From NCBI GenBank assembly GCA_945911015.1, contig CAMDZW010000007.1, forward strand, positions 62,001 through 126,000: a DNA stretch of 64,000 nt. The letters run 5' to 3'. A program made the translations under genes and the position numbers. The notes beneath the pieces were generated by a model. It was not told the origin of the DNA and did not search any database. It worked only from the letters and a program-made list of their open reading frames with translations. This stretch comes from an uncultured Propionibacteriaceae bacterium (GTDB lineage Bacteria > Actinomycetota > Actinomycetes > Propionibacteriales > Propionibacteriaceae). Of the stretch, positions 7,303 to 16,700 are shown in pieces (the stretch's first letter is position 1; every line of letters begins with the position of its first letter).

Positions 7303-9231
7303 TCACGGCCCTGTCGCAGTGAGCCGCTGGTCGACTGCGTTGACCAGTAGGACAGCACGGCAGAACAGGTCGGCTGCTCGGACCGGATCCTCGGGAGCCG
7401 TCCGCACAACCGCGCAGAGCAGCTGTCCGGTGGTGATCAGGCCAGCCCGCTCCAGCTGCTCGGCCAGCGCGGCGAGCTGCTCGAGGGCCGCCCTGGCCTG
7501 CTGGCGCAGTCCGCGATTGGTCCACGCGGCGATGGCCCGCCGAACTTCGTCGACGAGCTTGGTCTGAGCTGTGCCTGGCCGGCGGGGTGGCGGCGGGAGG
7601 GCGGTGTGCTCGCGGGGCGGCGCCACAGCCGGCACCGCGGCAAGCTCATCCGATGCTACCGCCAGCGGGGCAATGACGGTCTGTCCCCCGCGGCGGGTGA
7701 CCACCCCGGTGACCATACGCACCGATCCCTCGGACAGGAACGCGGCCAGCGTTTCGACTCCGCCGGGTGCAGCAGAGGTGTGGGCCCATTCGAGGACCAT
7801 CTCACCGTGCGGGGTGGTGAGGATCGCCCGCAGCTGTTGGGCAGCAGGATCCCATCCCCAGTCGACCACCTCAGTGACCTCGATGATGCCCACCCCATCG
7901 GCCAGGGTCCGGTGGTTGATCCAGGTCGGAGTGGAACTCCCCCGATCGATCAGGGTGATGGGCCAGGACTTCGGCCCGAGCGGGTTCAACGAGGTTTTGC
8001 GCCGATCCTTGGCAATCTCCACCACACCCAGCGCATACCGGGTCGCTCCGCCGGTGACCACCTGCGATGCGGCCACCCTGGCCACGGTGGTGCCGAGCAT
8101 TCGACGCTGACCGGGCGGCGCCAGGCCGTCCCATTTTCCTTCCATCACAGAGATCTGTCCCGTGTCTGGGTCCAGCAGATGAATCTGCGCCCCCGTGCCA
8201 TCCTTGCCTGCCCAGACCTGAGCACCCAGAGACACCAGCCGCAGGTGCGCAAGCTGCACCGAGCCCGGCGTTCCGATGCCCAGGATCTCTTCCACGGTCC
8301 GGATCGTCGGCGCCGTGCCGTCGACGACGGCACGGGCCGAGACCAAGCGGGCTGGAGCTTCGGCCAGGAGTCGGGCCAGACGCTGAGGATCGGCCGCGGT
8401 GGAACGATCCTGGCGTGACCGGACCTGGCGCACGATTTCGTCGATGTCGGCCACCACCCAGGACCACCCCAACCTCCGGGCCCGTTCGGCGACCCGATCG
8501 AACCGAGTGAACACCGCAGAATCGGCGTTGCCGGCACCGATCAGGATCACCTCCCGGCAGGCTTCGGTCAGGTCAGTCGTCATCGATTCCAGTTCGCCCA
8601 GGCTGGCGTCGACTGCTCGATCCCCCCACTCGACTGTCACTTGCCCGGTCATCGCCGACCCAGCGCGGTCCTCTGCCCGCCGGAACGCCCACACAGCCTG
8701 CGCCAGATGTATGCAGCCTGCGGGCGCGTTGCAGTCGCAGCGGGCATGGGACAGGGAACCCGAGGAGAAGAACCGGACCACGTTCAACGGCAGCTGCGCC
8801 GTCGGTACCCCGTCGACGGCGCTGAGGCGTACGGTGACCGCCTCCTCCGCGGCGGTGGCCAACACCGTGGCACCGACCACGGCGGCCAGCTCCTGGTCAT
8901 CAAAGCCGGCCGGAGACCAGGCTGGCACCTCGTCCCGCGCGTCGTCGGGACTGTCGGCATGGGTGTCCTGATAGGCGAGCACGAGGATCACTCGGTGACG
9001 ACACCAGCCCGAGGCCGGACAACTGCAGGTGGCATCCTTCACGGCCGCACCGGCAGCCAACTGGGTGACCACGCCGTCGTCGAAGACTGCGGTCACTGTC
9101 TGGTCACTGTCCGTGCTCAATTGTGGTGTTCGACCGGCATCAAGGTCCTTGCGAGCACGCTTCACGAAGCCAGGATTGGCCAGCGCGATCAGGGCACTGG
9201 TGGTGAGTTCGAGGAGATCGGTACGGCTCAT
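7303..9231 (-). CDS. SWIM zinc-finger protein (YehQ-like), last gene of the five-gene module
   Basis: A 642-residue protein with an N-terminal SWIM zinc finger, CSCPASGWCRHR (Cys69, Cys71, Cys77, His79). A second SWIM-like CxCx5CxH site, CDCNAPAGCIHL, is at about residues 165-175. The rest has no motif I recognise until a helical C-terminal region rich in Ala and Leu (last 80 residues). SWIM fingers are known zinc-binding protein/DNA interaction domains in Rad51-associated proteins, transposases and bacterial ATPase clusters. The start ATG overlaps the VWA stop as ATGA, so the two are translationally coupled. Content and order match E. coli yehQ at the end of yehI-L-M-P-Q. Its role is probably substrate recognition or adaptor work for the AAA/VWA machine, which is inference. 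Confidence 0.82.
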   Translation of the reverse strand: MSRTDLLELTTSALIALANPGFVKRARKDLDAGRTPQLSTDSDQTVTAVFDDGVVTQLAAGAAVKDATCSCPASGWCRHRVILVLAYQDTHADSPDDARDEVPAWSPAGFDDQELAAVVGATVLATAAEEAVTVRLSAVDGVPTAQLPLNVVRFFSSGSLSHARCDCNAPAGCIHLAQAVWAFRRAEDRAGSAMTGQVTVEWGDRAVDASLGELESMTTDLTEACREVILIGAGNADSAVFTRFDRVAERARRLGWSWVVADIDEIVRQVRSRQDRSTAADPQRLARLLAEAPARLVSARAVVDGTAPTIRTVEEILGIGTPGSVQLAHLRLVSLGAQVWAGKDGTGAQIHLLDPDTGQISVMEGKWDGLAPPGQRRMLGTTVARVAASQVVTGGATRYALGVVEIAKDRRKTSLNPLGPKSWPITLIDRGSSTPTWINHRTLADGVGIIEVTEVVDWGWDPAAQQLRAILTTPHGEMVLEWAHTSAAPGGVETLAAFLSEGSVRMVTGVVTRRGGQTVIAPLAVASDELAAVPAVAPPREHTALPPPPRRPGTAQTKLVDEVRRAIAAWTNRGLRQQARAALEQLAALAEQLERAGLITTGQLLCAVVRTAPEDPVRAADLFCRAVLLVNAVDQRLTATGP

Positions 9232-10346
9232 CGGCGGACCTGTTCGGCGAGCCAGACGGCGAGCTCGCCCGGCGTCATGGCCGCGACCTGTGCCCCTTCG
9301 TTCACGAGCGCGCGGGCCGTGTCGTGGTCGTACATCGGATCGGCCTCGCGATCGAGGGCAGCAAGACCCAGGACGATCGTGCCGTTGTTGACCAACTCCC
9401 TCACCCGGCGCAGCAGGAGCTGCCGGTCGCCGCCCTCGCAGAAGTCCGAGATCACCACCACGATGGACTTGTCCGCTCGAGTGACCTGCTGCTGCGCCCA
9501 GCCGACCGCGTGGGCGATGTCAGTGCCGCCGCCGAGCTGGACCTTCATCAGCAACTCCACCGGATCACCGATGTCGGAGGTCAGATCGACCACGGCGGTG
9601 TCAAAGGCAGCGATACGGGTCTCCATGCCCGGCAGTGACCACAGGCAGCTCGCCATCACGGCCGAGTGGATCACCGAGTCCGTCATTGATCCGGACTGGT
9701 CAACCAGCAAGCAGATCTGCCAGCGCTCGGTGTGGCGTCGGGTGCGGCTCACGAACAACGGCCGTTCGACGAAAAGCTTTTCCTGATGGGGATCCCAGCG
9801 ATGCAGGTTGGCCGCGACGGTGCCCCTGAAGTCAAAGTTGCGGGCCATCGGGACTGGTGAGCGTCGACGACGGTCGAGTGTGCCGGAGAATGCCTGCCGG
9901 ACCTCGGTCTGCATCTGGTCCAACAGCTGCTCCACGACCTTCGTCACGATGCGACGGGCCGCGGCCAAGACCTCAGGGTTCATCAGGTGCTTGGTCTGCA
10001 GGATAGATCGCAGCAGCGACTCCGACGGCTCGATCCGTTCCAGGACGTCGACGCGGGTCACGATTTCGGTGATGCCGAACCGCTCCACCGCATCGGTCTC
10101 GACCCGTTCGATCACCTCCGTCGGGAAGAGGCGGTGCACCGAATCGATCCACTCGGGCACCGACAGGGTCGACCCGCTGGTCCCGCCGGTCCGTTCGCCG
10201 CGGTCGGCCAGCTCAGGATCCCGGCCGTACAACCAGTCCAGTGCCGCATCGGCAGCGGCCAGCCTGCCCTCGAGGCCACCCAGAGACTCCTCGGCGGCCT
10301 CTCCGAGAAGCATCCGCCACCGCTTGAGCGTGTCGGGGATCTCCAT
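9228..10346 (-). CDS. VWA domain protein (CoxE/YehP-like)
   Basis: A 372-residue protein with a C-terminal von Willebrand A domain. The MIDAS metal site is complete: DQSGSM, the threonine in GGGTDIA, and the aspartate of VISDF. The N-terminal half is helical (LKRWRMLLGEAAEESLGG) as in CoxE-type partners of MoxR ATPases. ATG at 10346 was preferred because it overlaps the DUF5682 stop as TGATG; the upstream GTG codons would enlarge the overlap without adding conserved sequence. MoxR ATPases usually act on client proteins through a VWA partner that binds metal-coordinated ligands, and the MoxR gene is two genes upstream in the same transcript. Confidence 0.87.
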   Translation of the reverse strand: MEIPDTLKRWRMLLGEAAEESLGGLEGRLAAADAALDWLYGRDPELADRGERTGGTSGSTLSVPEWIDSVHRLFPTEVIERVETDAVERFGITEIVTRVDVLERIEPSESLLRSILQTKHLMNPEVLAAARRIVTKVVEQLLDQMQTEVRQAFSGTLDRRRRSPVPMARNFDFRGTVAANLHRWDPHQEKLFVERPLFVSRTRRHTERWQICLLVDQSGSMTDSVIHSAVMASCLWSLPGMETRIAAFDTAVVDLTSDIGDPVELLMKVQLGGGTDIAHAVGWAQQQVTRADKSIVVVISDFCEGGDRQLLLRRVRELVNNGTIVLGLAALDREADPMYDHDTARALVNEGAQVAAMTPGELAVWLAEQVRR

Positions 10347-12697
10347 CACGGCTGCACCTCCGGCCACACACCCCACTGGGACAGCTGGGCGATCGCTTCC
10401 GATTCGGCGTGAGTGGCAGCCGCAACCGTGACTGGGTCGTGCACCAGGCGGCCGGTCAGCACTCTGGTCGAGGCGCCCGAGATGTCATGCAGGGAAAGGA
10501 TCTGTTCGGCCAGTCCGCCGCGTTCCCTGGCCGGAAGCCAGCCAAAGGCACCGCGCAGGGCAGGCAATGCGCCAACGAACTCGCCCTCGCCGAGTTCGGT
10601 CACCACCCGATCCAGTCCGGCGACGAACAGCGAGTCGGTGACCAGTTCCTCCCGGGCCAGCGCCATCAGTCCGGCCAGGGCGTCACCGAGCCGACCGACC
10701 GGGCATCGCGACAGCAGCTCGAGCGGATCCGCATGGGTCGCCAGATGCTCCTCCAGACTGATCAGTGCCCCGAGTGCGCCCCCACGACTGGCCGGATCTG
10801 AGGCCCCGTCCTCGGCCTTGCGCCGCAGCACTGCCACCACGCGCTCAGCTGGCACCAACAGGTCGACATCGCTATCAGCGCGCCGAGTGCGGACCAGGTC
10901 ACGCAAGCCGATCAGAAGACCCAGATGAGCATCGATCTCACCCGGCGCGATTGTCGCCGGCGGCTCGATCAGCCACAGGGCCCGATCAGTGATGGCATCC
11001 ACGGTCACCGTGACCGCTGGCAGCGAGTCCCATCCGAGCAGTTGCGGGCTTCGTAACAGCGGGAGGAGCCGTCGTAGGGCACGACCGAGCGCGCCGAGAT
11101 CGGTCTCGGTTGCCACGGCATCGGCGAGCTGTGCCAGCACACCATCGGTGAAACGGGTGAGGCCGGCCCACACCGCTGAATCCAGCGCAGCGGCCAGCCC
11201 GGCCACGTCACCGTTGACCTGTGACACCGCGTCGACCCAACGGGCTCGTGCCGCGTCGGTCAGCGTCCCGCCCCAGGCGCCGGCCTCGATCAGTGCTGCC
11301 AGTCGGGCGTGTGACTCCTGCAAGGACCACGACTCGCTGTGGGTCGCACCGTCGAGAGCGAAGCTCGGGCCCGAGGTGCGCTTGACCCCGGGCAGGTCCA
11401 GCAACCGCAGACGATGCAACACCTGACTGCGGGAACGTTCGGCCGGCCCGGCGAGCAGATCGAGTTCGACCGTGCCGTGCACCGGCAGATCGTGAGATTC
11501 CAGTTCGGCTGCCACAGCGGCAACCAGTGGCGGTTGCGGGGTTCCGGGTGCGAGTGCCCCCTGTGCTGTCCCGGCCAGCACGTCCATCACCTCGACCAGC
11601 ACCGGATCGGTGCCCGGCCGGATCGGCCCCCGGTAGGACCACGGCAGCGGCACGTCCAGAGCGTCGTTGACCCAACTGGCCGCCATCGCGTCAAGCCAGT
11701 CGACACGCAACACCGCGTCGTGGCCACGCAGCCGCGCCAGACCGTGCGCGTGGGTGTGAACCGCGATCAGGGTGGCTGTGGAGGCCGGAAGATTGCGTTG
11801 GCGAAGTCGTTGCCGTACCTGCTCGACCAGCCGCAGTCCGGCACGCTCGGCGCCCAAGCTCCAAAGCCACTGATAGTAGGCCGGTGACGGCATTCCGGAG
11901 GCGTAACCGGTGAAGGAGTCGAGCCGGCGGAAGCTGTACGGCACCAGGTACGATCCGTACCGGACCTGATCGCTGTGGTGGTCGGGAGGCAGCGGGGTCT
12001 GTGGCAGCTGGCCGTCGAACTCGCGCCATCGTCGGGCCAGGCCGGGCGCATGGTAACCGCCACAGACGACCAGAACGGGACCGTCGGCCTCCGCCATCGC
12101 CCAGGCGATCCAGCGAGCCATCATCTCCTCGCGAGCGGCGTTGCCGATCGAACCGGCCGTGTCTGCGCGCAGGCTGCTGAACCACTGGGTGAGCCTCGCG
12201 TCAAGCTCGTCGAGGTCGGTCACCGATTCGAAGACGTGGTCCCACAGTGCGTCGGTGCCCTCGATCCCCATCTGGGCCGACACCTGGGCCTCGAATCTGC
12301 GGAACCGTTGTTCCTCCTCCATCGACGCCGTGTCGGCATACCGGTTGTCGAGCTCGGCGAAGGCAGCGTGCCAGGCCGGCAAGTCGATGAAGCGCGTCCG
12401 GGCGCCGACCTCCCGTCCGACGGTCAGGGCCTGCCACTCCGGGGAATGCTCGGCAAACGGCGCCCACGACGTGTGGTGCCCGGTCGGCGAGGACAGGTAG
12501 GTGTAAACGGCGATGGGCAGGCGGTGGCCGAGGTGGAGCTCGTCAATCCGGTCGTTGACGTCAGCCGGTCCCTCGATCAGGACGTGAGCCGGTCGTACGG
12601 CGCGGATCCGTTCCACCACCAAACGGGCACAGGCCGGCGAATGGTGACGAACTCCGATGATGACCGGCGCCTGACCGACCGACTGTTGCTCGCTCAC
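10346..12697 (-). CDS. DUF5682 family protein (YehM-like)
   Basis: A 783-residue protein. It opens with VIIGVRHHSPACARLV, then AHVLIEGPADVNDRI, and at about residue 200 has VLVVCGGYHAPGLARRW. This histidine-containing strand, acidic EGP strand and later GGYH strand is the DUF5682 signature. To my eye it also resembles the H...E...GxxH layout of the TraB/TIKI-ChaN-EreA hydrolase fold, which is inference. The C-terminal two-thirds is helical and Leu/Ala-rich, with repeat-like spacing. The start overlaps the MoxR stop as ATGA, and the stop overlaps the VWA start by one base. Length is close to E. coli YehM (about 760). No signal peptide or membrane segment is present, so it is cytosolic. Confidence 0.82.
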   Translation of the reverse strand: MSEQQSVGQAPVIIGVRHHSPACARLVVERIRAVRPAHVLIEGPADVNDRIDELHLGHRLPIAVYTYLSSPTGHHTSWAPFAEHSPEWQALTVGREVGARTRFIDLPAWHAAFAELDNRYADTASMEEEQRFRRFEAQVSAQMGIEGTDALWDHVFESVTDLDELDARLTQWFSSLRADTAGSIGNAAREEMMARWIAWAMAEADGPVLVVCGGYHAPGLARRWREFDGQLPQTPLPPDHHSDQVRYGSYLVPYSFRRLDSFTGYASGMPSPAYYQWLWSLGAERAGLRLVEQVRQRLRQRNLPASTATLIAVHTHAHGLARLRGHDAVLRVDWLDAMAASWVNDALDVPLPWSYRGPIRPGTDPVLVEVMDVLAGTAQGALAPGTPQPPLVAAVAAELESHDLPVHGTVELDLLAGPAERSRSQVLHRLRLLDLPGVKRTSGPSFALDGATHSESWSLQESHARLAALIEAGAWGGTLTDAARARWVDAVSQVNGDVAGLAAALDSAVWAGLTRFTDGVLAQLADAVATETDLGALGRALRRLLPLLRSPQLLGWDSLPAVTVTVDAITDRALWLIEPPATIAPGEIDAHLGLLIGLRDLVRTRRADSDVDLLVPAERVVAVLRRKAEDGASDPASRGGALGALISLEEHLATHADPLELLSRCPVGRLGDALAGLMALAREELVTDSLFVAGLDRVVTELGEGEFVGALPALRGAFGWLPARERGGLAEQILSLHDISGASTRVLTGRLVHDPVTVAAATHAESEAIAQLSQWGVWPEVQP

Positions 12698-13791
12698 GGA
12701 AGTCGGTGCCGGGCCTCGTAGAAGGATCGCCAGTGGTCGCCGCGCCCGACCTGTTTGGCGACCTGCTGCTCGAAATAGCGACGCAGCTTGGCCCGGTCAT
12801 CGGGGTCGTCCTTCACGACAGTGCCGCTGATCGAGTCGACCAGGTCCTGGGCTGTCCCCTCGCGCTGGTCGAGGTACCACGCCCTCACCCCGACGGCATG
12901 AGCCACGTTCACTGCCTCAGCCGTGGACATGACGGCTGAAAGCCGGTCCGAGCCACCGGCCGGGTCCCCGTGGCGCAGATCCCGAAATGTGCTGACCAAC
13001 AGCTCAAGCACCGGCTCAGGAACAGTCACCGGGATGCCACTGTCAGCAAGCAGGCGTGAGGAATTCCTGGCCACCAGTTCCAGTTCGGCCGCGAAGTCGA
13101 GAATGGGGAAGACAGTCTCGAAGTCGAACCGGCGTTTCAGAGCCGCACTCATCTCGTTGACGCCGCGGTCTCGGGTGTTGGCTGTCGCGATCAGGTTGAA
13201 CCCGTCGCGGGCGTAGACCATCGCAGCATCACCGCTCAGCTCCGGCACCGCCATCACTCGATCCGACAGCATGCCCAGGAGGCTGTCCTGGACCTCGACC
13301 GGTGAGCGGGTGATCTCCTCGAAGCGGACCAGCTTGCCCTGGCTCATCCCGGTGTGCAGCGGAGCCGGCACCAATGCCCTGGGGCTGGGACCTTCGTTGA
13401 TCAACAGGGCATAGTTCCACGAGTACTTGATCTGGTCCTCGGTGAGGGAGGCGCCGCCCTGGATGGTCAGGGTCGACAGTCCGCTCACTGCGGTCGCGAG
13501 CAACTCCGACAACAAGGACTTCGCGGTGCCCGGTTCACCGACCAACATCAGACCGCGGCCGGTCGCCAGGGTCACCAACATCCGCTCGATCGACGCCACG
13601 GGAGCAACGATCTTCGGCGTCGTCCCCATCTCGGGATCACCGAGGACAAAGGCTTTCGCAGCCTTCAGGCTCAACGCCCACCCGGGCGGTCGCGGATCGG
13701 CGTCGGCTGCGGCCAGTGCGGCCAGCTCATCGGCGTACAGGATCTCCGCGGGTGGCCGCTGCAGAGTCTGGTCCTGGTCGGGTTCGCTCAC
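12694..13791 (-). CDS. MoxR-type AAA+ ATPase (YehL-like)
   Basis: A 365-residue AAA+ ATPase. Walker A is GEPGTAKS, the Walker B-like strand is KLVRFEEI, and sensor-1 is in NLIATANTRDRGV, followed by the arginine-finger stretch ALKRRFDFE. This is the MoxR/RavA group of the helix-2-insert clade, which remodel or metallate client proteins together with VWA partners. ATG 13791 overlaps the stop of the WGR-DUF4132 gene as ATGA, so it is coupled to that gene. It is the only ATPase in the five-gene transcript and thus its probable motor. Confidence 0.9.
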   Translation of the reverse strand: MSEPDQDQTLQRPPAEILYADELAALAAADADPRPPGWALSLKAAKAFVLGDPEMGTTPKIVAPVASIERMLVTLATGRGLMLVGEPGTAKSLLSELLATAVSGLSTLTIQGGASLTEDQIKYSWNYALLINEGPSPRALVPAPLHTGMSQGKLVRFEEITRSPVEVQDSLLGMLSDRVMAVPELSGDAAMVYARDGFNLIATANTRDRGVNEMSAALKRRFDFETVFPILDFAAELELVARNSSRLLADSGIPVTVPEPVLELLVSTFRDLRHGDPAGGSDRLSAVMSTAEAVNVAHAVGVRAWYLDQREGTAQDLVDSISGTVVKDDPDDRAKLRRYFEQQVAKQVGRGDHWRSFYEARHRLP

Positions 13792-16700
13792 ATCAGTCCG
13801 TCCAGGTCACGCAGCATCTCGCTGATCACGATCGGAGAGATCTGGTCGAACGGGACCGGATCGGAGACATCGCCCCACCAGCTGGCCTTGCCGATCGAGA
13901 CCTCGGTGATCTCCTGCTCCGGCGCCCCTTCGAGATAGCCGGTGAACAGACCAGGGTCCAGCTGCGCCACAATTGCACGGCCGTCACCGATCGGCTTCTC
14001 GACGTAACCGGCGACGCCGCCGTCGGCGGGAGTGCCACGTTGCCAGCCGCGATTGGTCAGTCCCAGCACCTTGCCGGTCGGGATCTCGGTGCCTGCCCAC
14101 CGGGTCAGCTTGGTCGAGGAGAGGTCGGTTGCCGACAAGCTCTGACTCTCACGGGCCAACTGTTCGAAAGGTGGCAGCAGTTCGTAGTCGGTGAAGAGCT
14201 GGCCGAAGTCTGCGGCAGTGTCGGCAGGGATCTCCAGCGAGTGTGGGATCCCGACAATGGCGTCCTCGTCGAGGGTGATCGGCTCGTCCTCGGCATCGGT
14301 GTATTCGCCGTCCTCGGACACTCGGAAGAAGGTCTGCGCGGCGCCGTCGGTGAAGCTGGCCCAGACCAGTCGTTGGACCAGGTTCTTGACCAGTGGATGG
14401 CCGGCCAGGAACTGTTCGAAGACAGCCAGATCCCAGCGTCGCTGGGTGCACATGGCGATCTCGAGTCGCAGCACCTGTTGTGCTGCGATGGCGCGTGCGT
14501 CCTTGCGCAGAACCTTCCAGGCGGCGACGGCTTCCTTGGCCAGTGCTGCATCGTCGCTCTGCCGTGGCTTGGGAAGGTCTTTCAGGCGCTTGCCCTCCTC
14601 GTCCCGTACGTAGGGCTTGAGCGCCTCGTCGAAGCCGACGGTGAATCGGCGCGGCCCGAAGTCGAGCTCCATGGTGCCGTCGGCAGCGAGCCCCAAGTCC
14701 GGTGCGAGCCGGTCGGCGAGTTCCTCGGTGCTGAGACCGCGGTTCTCGGCGATGGCCTGGATCTTCTCCTTGGCAGCTTCCTGCAGCGCCTTGAACTTCA
14801 CCTTGGTGGCGATGCCATTCAGCTGCATCAACGCGAGGTCGGTGCCGATCCCTTCCAGTACGGAAAGCCCGGTCACCGCCCGCTTGTGCTGCGATTCCCC
14901 CGGCCAGGCCCGCAGCAGCGGTGTGATCCGCCGTGCCGTCTCGTCGTCACCGACCAAACCGAGGATGGTCATCGCCCAGGACTCCTTGCTCGCTCCTCCT
15001 GACGCGAGCCAGGCGGAGAACATGTCCCAGGCAAACTCAGCCAAGGAGTCGGCATCAGCCTGCTCGACGACCTGGGTGATGCCCGCATAGGGCTCGTCAT
15101 CGACCGGCGGGAACGCCAACATGGTGCCGAAGTGGTCAACTGCCTCGTCCGGCAGCGCCTTGCCACCGATCGTGATCGGCGTCCAGACAGACGGCGTCCA
15201 CCAGGCCGGCCGCTTGCCGATCTTGGTCGGGAAGCGGTCGGTCGCATCCTGGTCGAGGACCGCCACCACGGCTGCGGTGACTGCAGGGTCCTCGTACCGG
15301 TCGGCGGTCGCGAGGATCATGGTCCGCAACTCCGGGTCCAGCGCGAGCCGCTGCAGTGCCGTACGAGCACAGTCGAGCGCCTCGCCCTTCTTCCCGAGCG
15401 CAGGCGCGATCAGCCCGGCCGCGGCATGTTCGGGATGGGCCAACAACCACTGCAATCCCTGTTCACGGATCGACTTCAACTTCAGGAAGGCACGCGCCAT
15501 GATCGGCGCCAGTTCCACTGATCCGAAATGCATCGCCGTCGAGATCTCGTCGGTGGGGTGGCGCCGTATGGTCTTGTGGAAGCCGGGCAGCGCCGCCGTC
15601 CCCCAGGTGGCCATGACGCGGGCGGTGTCGTTGTCGTCATCACCGATGCCGGCCAACGCGTTCCACACCTCAAGGGCAAACCCGGGACGCACACTGTCGA
15701 TGACCGCCCGCCCGGTCCCGGCCAGAACGTCTCCACGGAGGGTCTCGCGTTGCCAGGTGGCCTTGGCGCGCACCACTTTCGCGTACTCCTGGTACGCGGC
15801 CACGACCTGGTCCACGTCACCAGCCGTCAGCGCCTCCGCCATCTGCACCTGGACTGCGATGAATGGGTCGCTGCTGTTACGGAAGTACGTCTGTGAGCAC
15901 AGTCCTTGGGCAACCTCGGTGATGCTGGTGAAGTCCTCACGGCGACGCCAGGGAACCTGCTCCAGTTGACGTTCACGGGCGCCGTCGGGCCATTCCTCGG
16001 TCGGCTCCAGCGGCAGCGGCTCGAGGTCGAAGACCTTCTCCTTCGTCCGCTTCTTCAACCAGGGCGGAGAAACCAACACCTCGGGCAGATCCTCGGCTGC
16101 AGCCTTCTCCCCTCCCCCGGCGAGTCGCGTCTGGGTCTGGCTCAGTTGGGTCTGGGCTGCCGGCGACAGCCAGGGCTTCACCTCGGCGGCCTCTGGATGG
16201 TTCAACAGCACCGTTGAGAACATCGACTTCGCCAACGACGCCGAACGGCTCGTGCCCGCTGCGGCCTCGGCCAGTGCGGCTGCCGCAGCCATCGGCCACC
16301 GCTCCACGGCGCCCTGCAACCGGCCGAGATACTCCTTGTTGCGGTGGGCCACCGAGAGCAGACCGGTGATTGCTTCTGGCGTACCGATCCGCCGCAGTGC
16401 TTCACCGGCACATTCCTCGTCAGCGCAGGCTGCCAACATCCGGGCCGACGCGCTGCCCCGCTCCACCACGTACGAGTGGACCAGGCCGCGGTTGCAGCCG
16501 AACCGGTTGTACTCCGGCTTCGGACCCTTGACGGCGAGAGCCGCCAGCTCCGGGGTGGTGACCAGTCCCTGCAACAACTCGAGATGGTCGGACCGCTCAC
16601 CGTCGAACCGCACCGCCCGATCGGCGAACTCGGGATGGTCGGGCAACATCAGTGCGACACTGATCTGACGCCGATGGGACAACTCGGCCCAACGCCGGTC

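Noticed and set aside
13716-15002. 428-codon plus-strand open frame inside the DUF4132 gene
   Set aside because: It is antisense to a clear WGR-DUF4132 protein, has low-complexity composition and no motif; long antisense frames are expected at this GC content.
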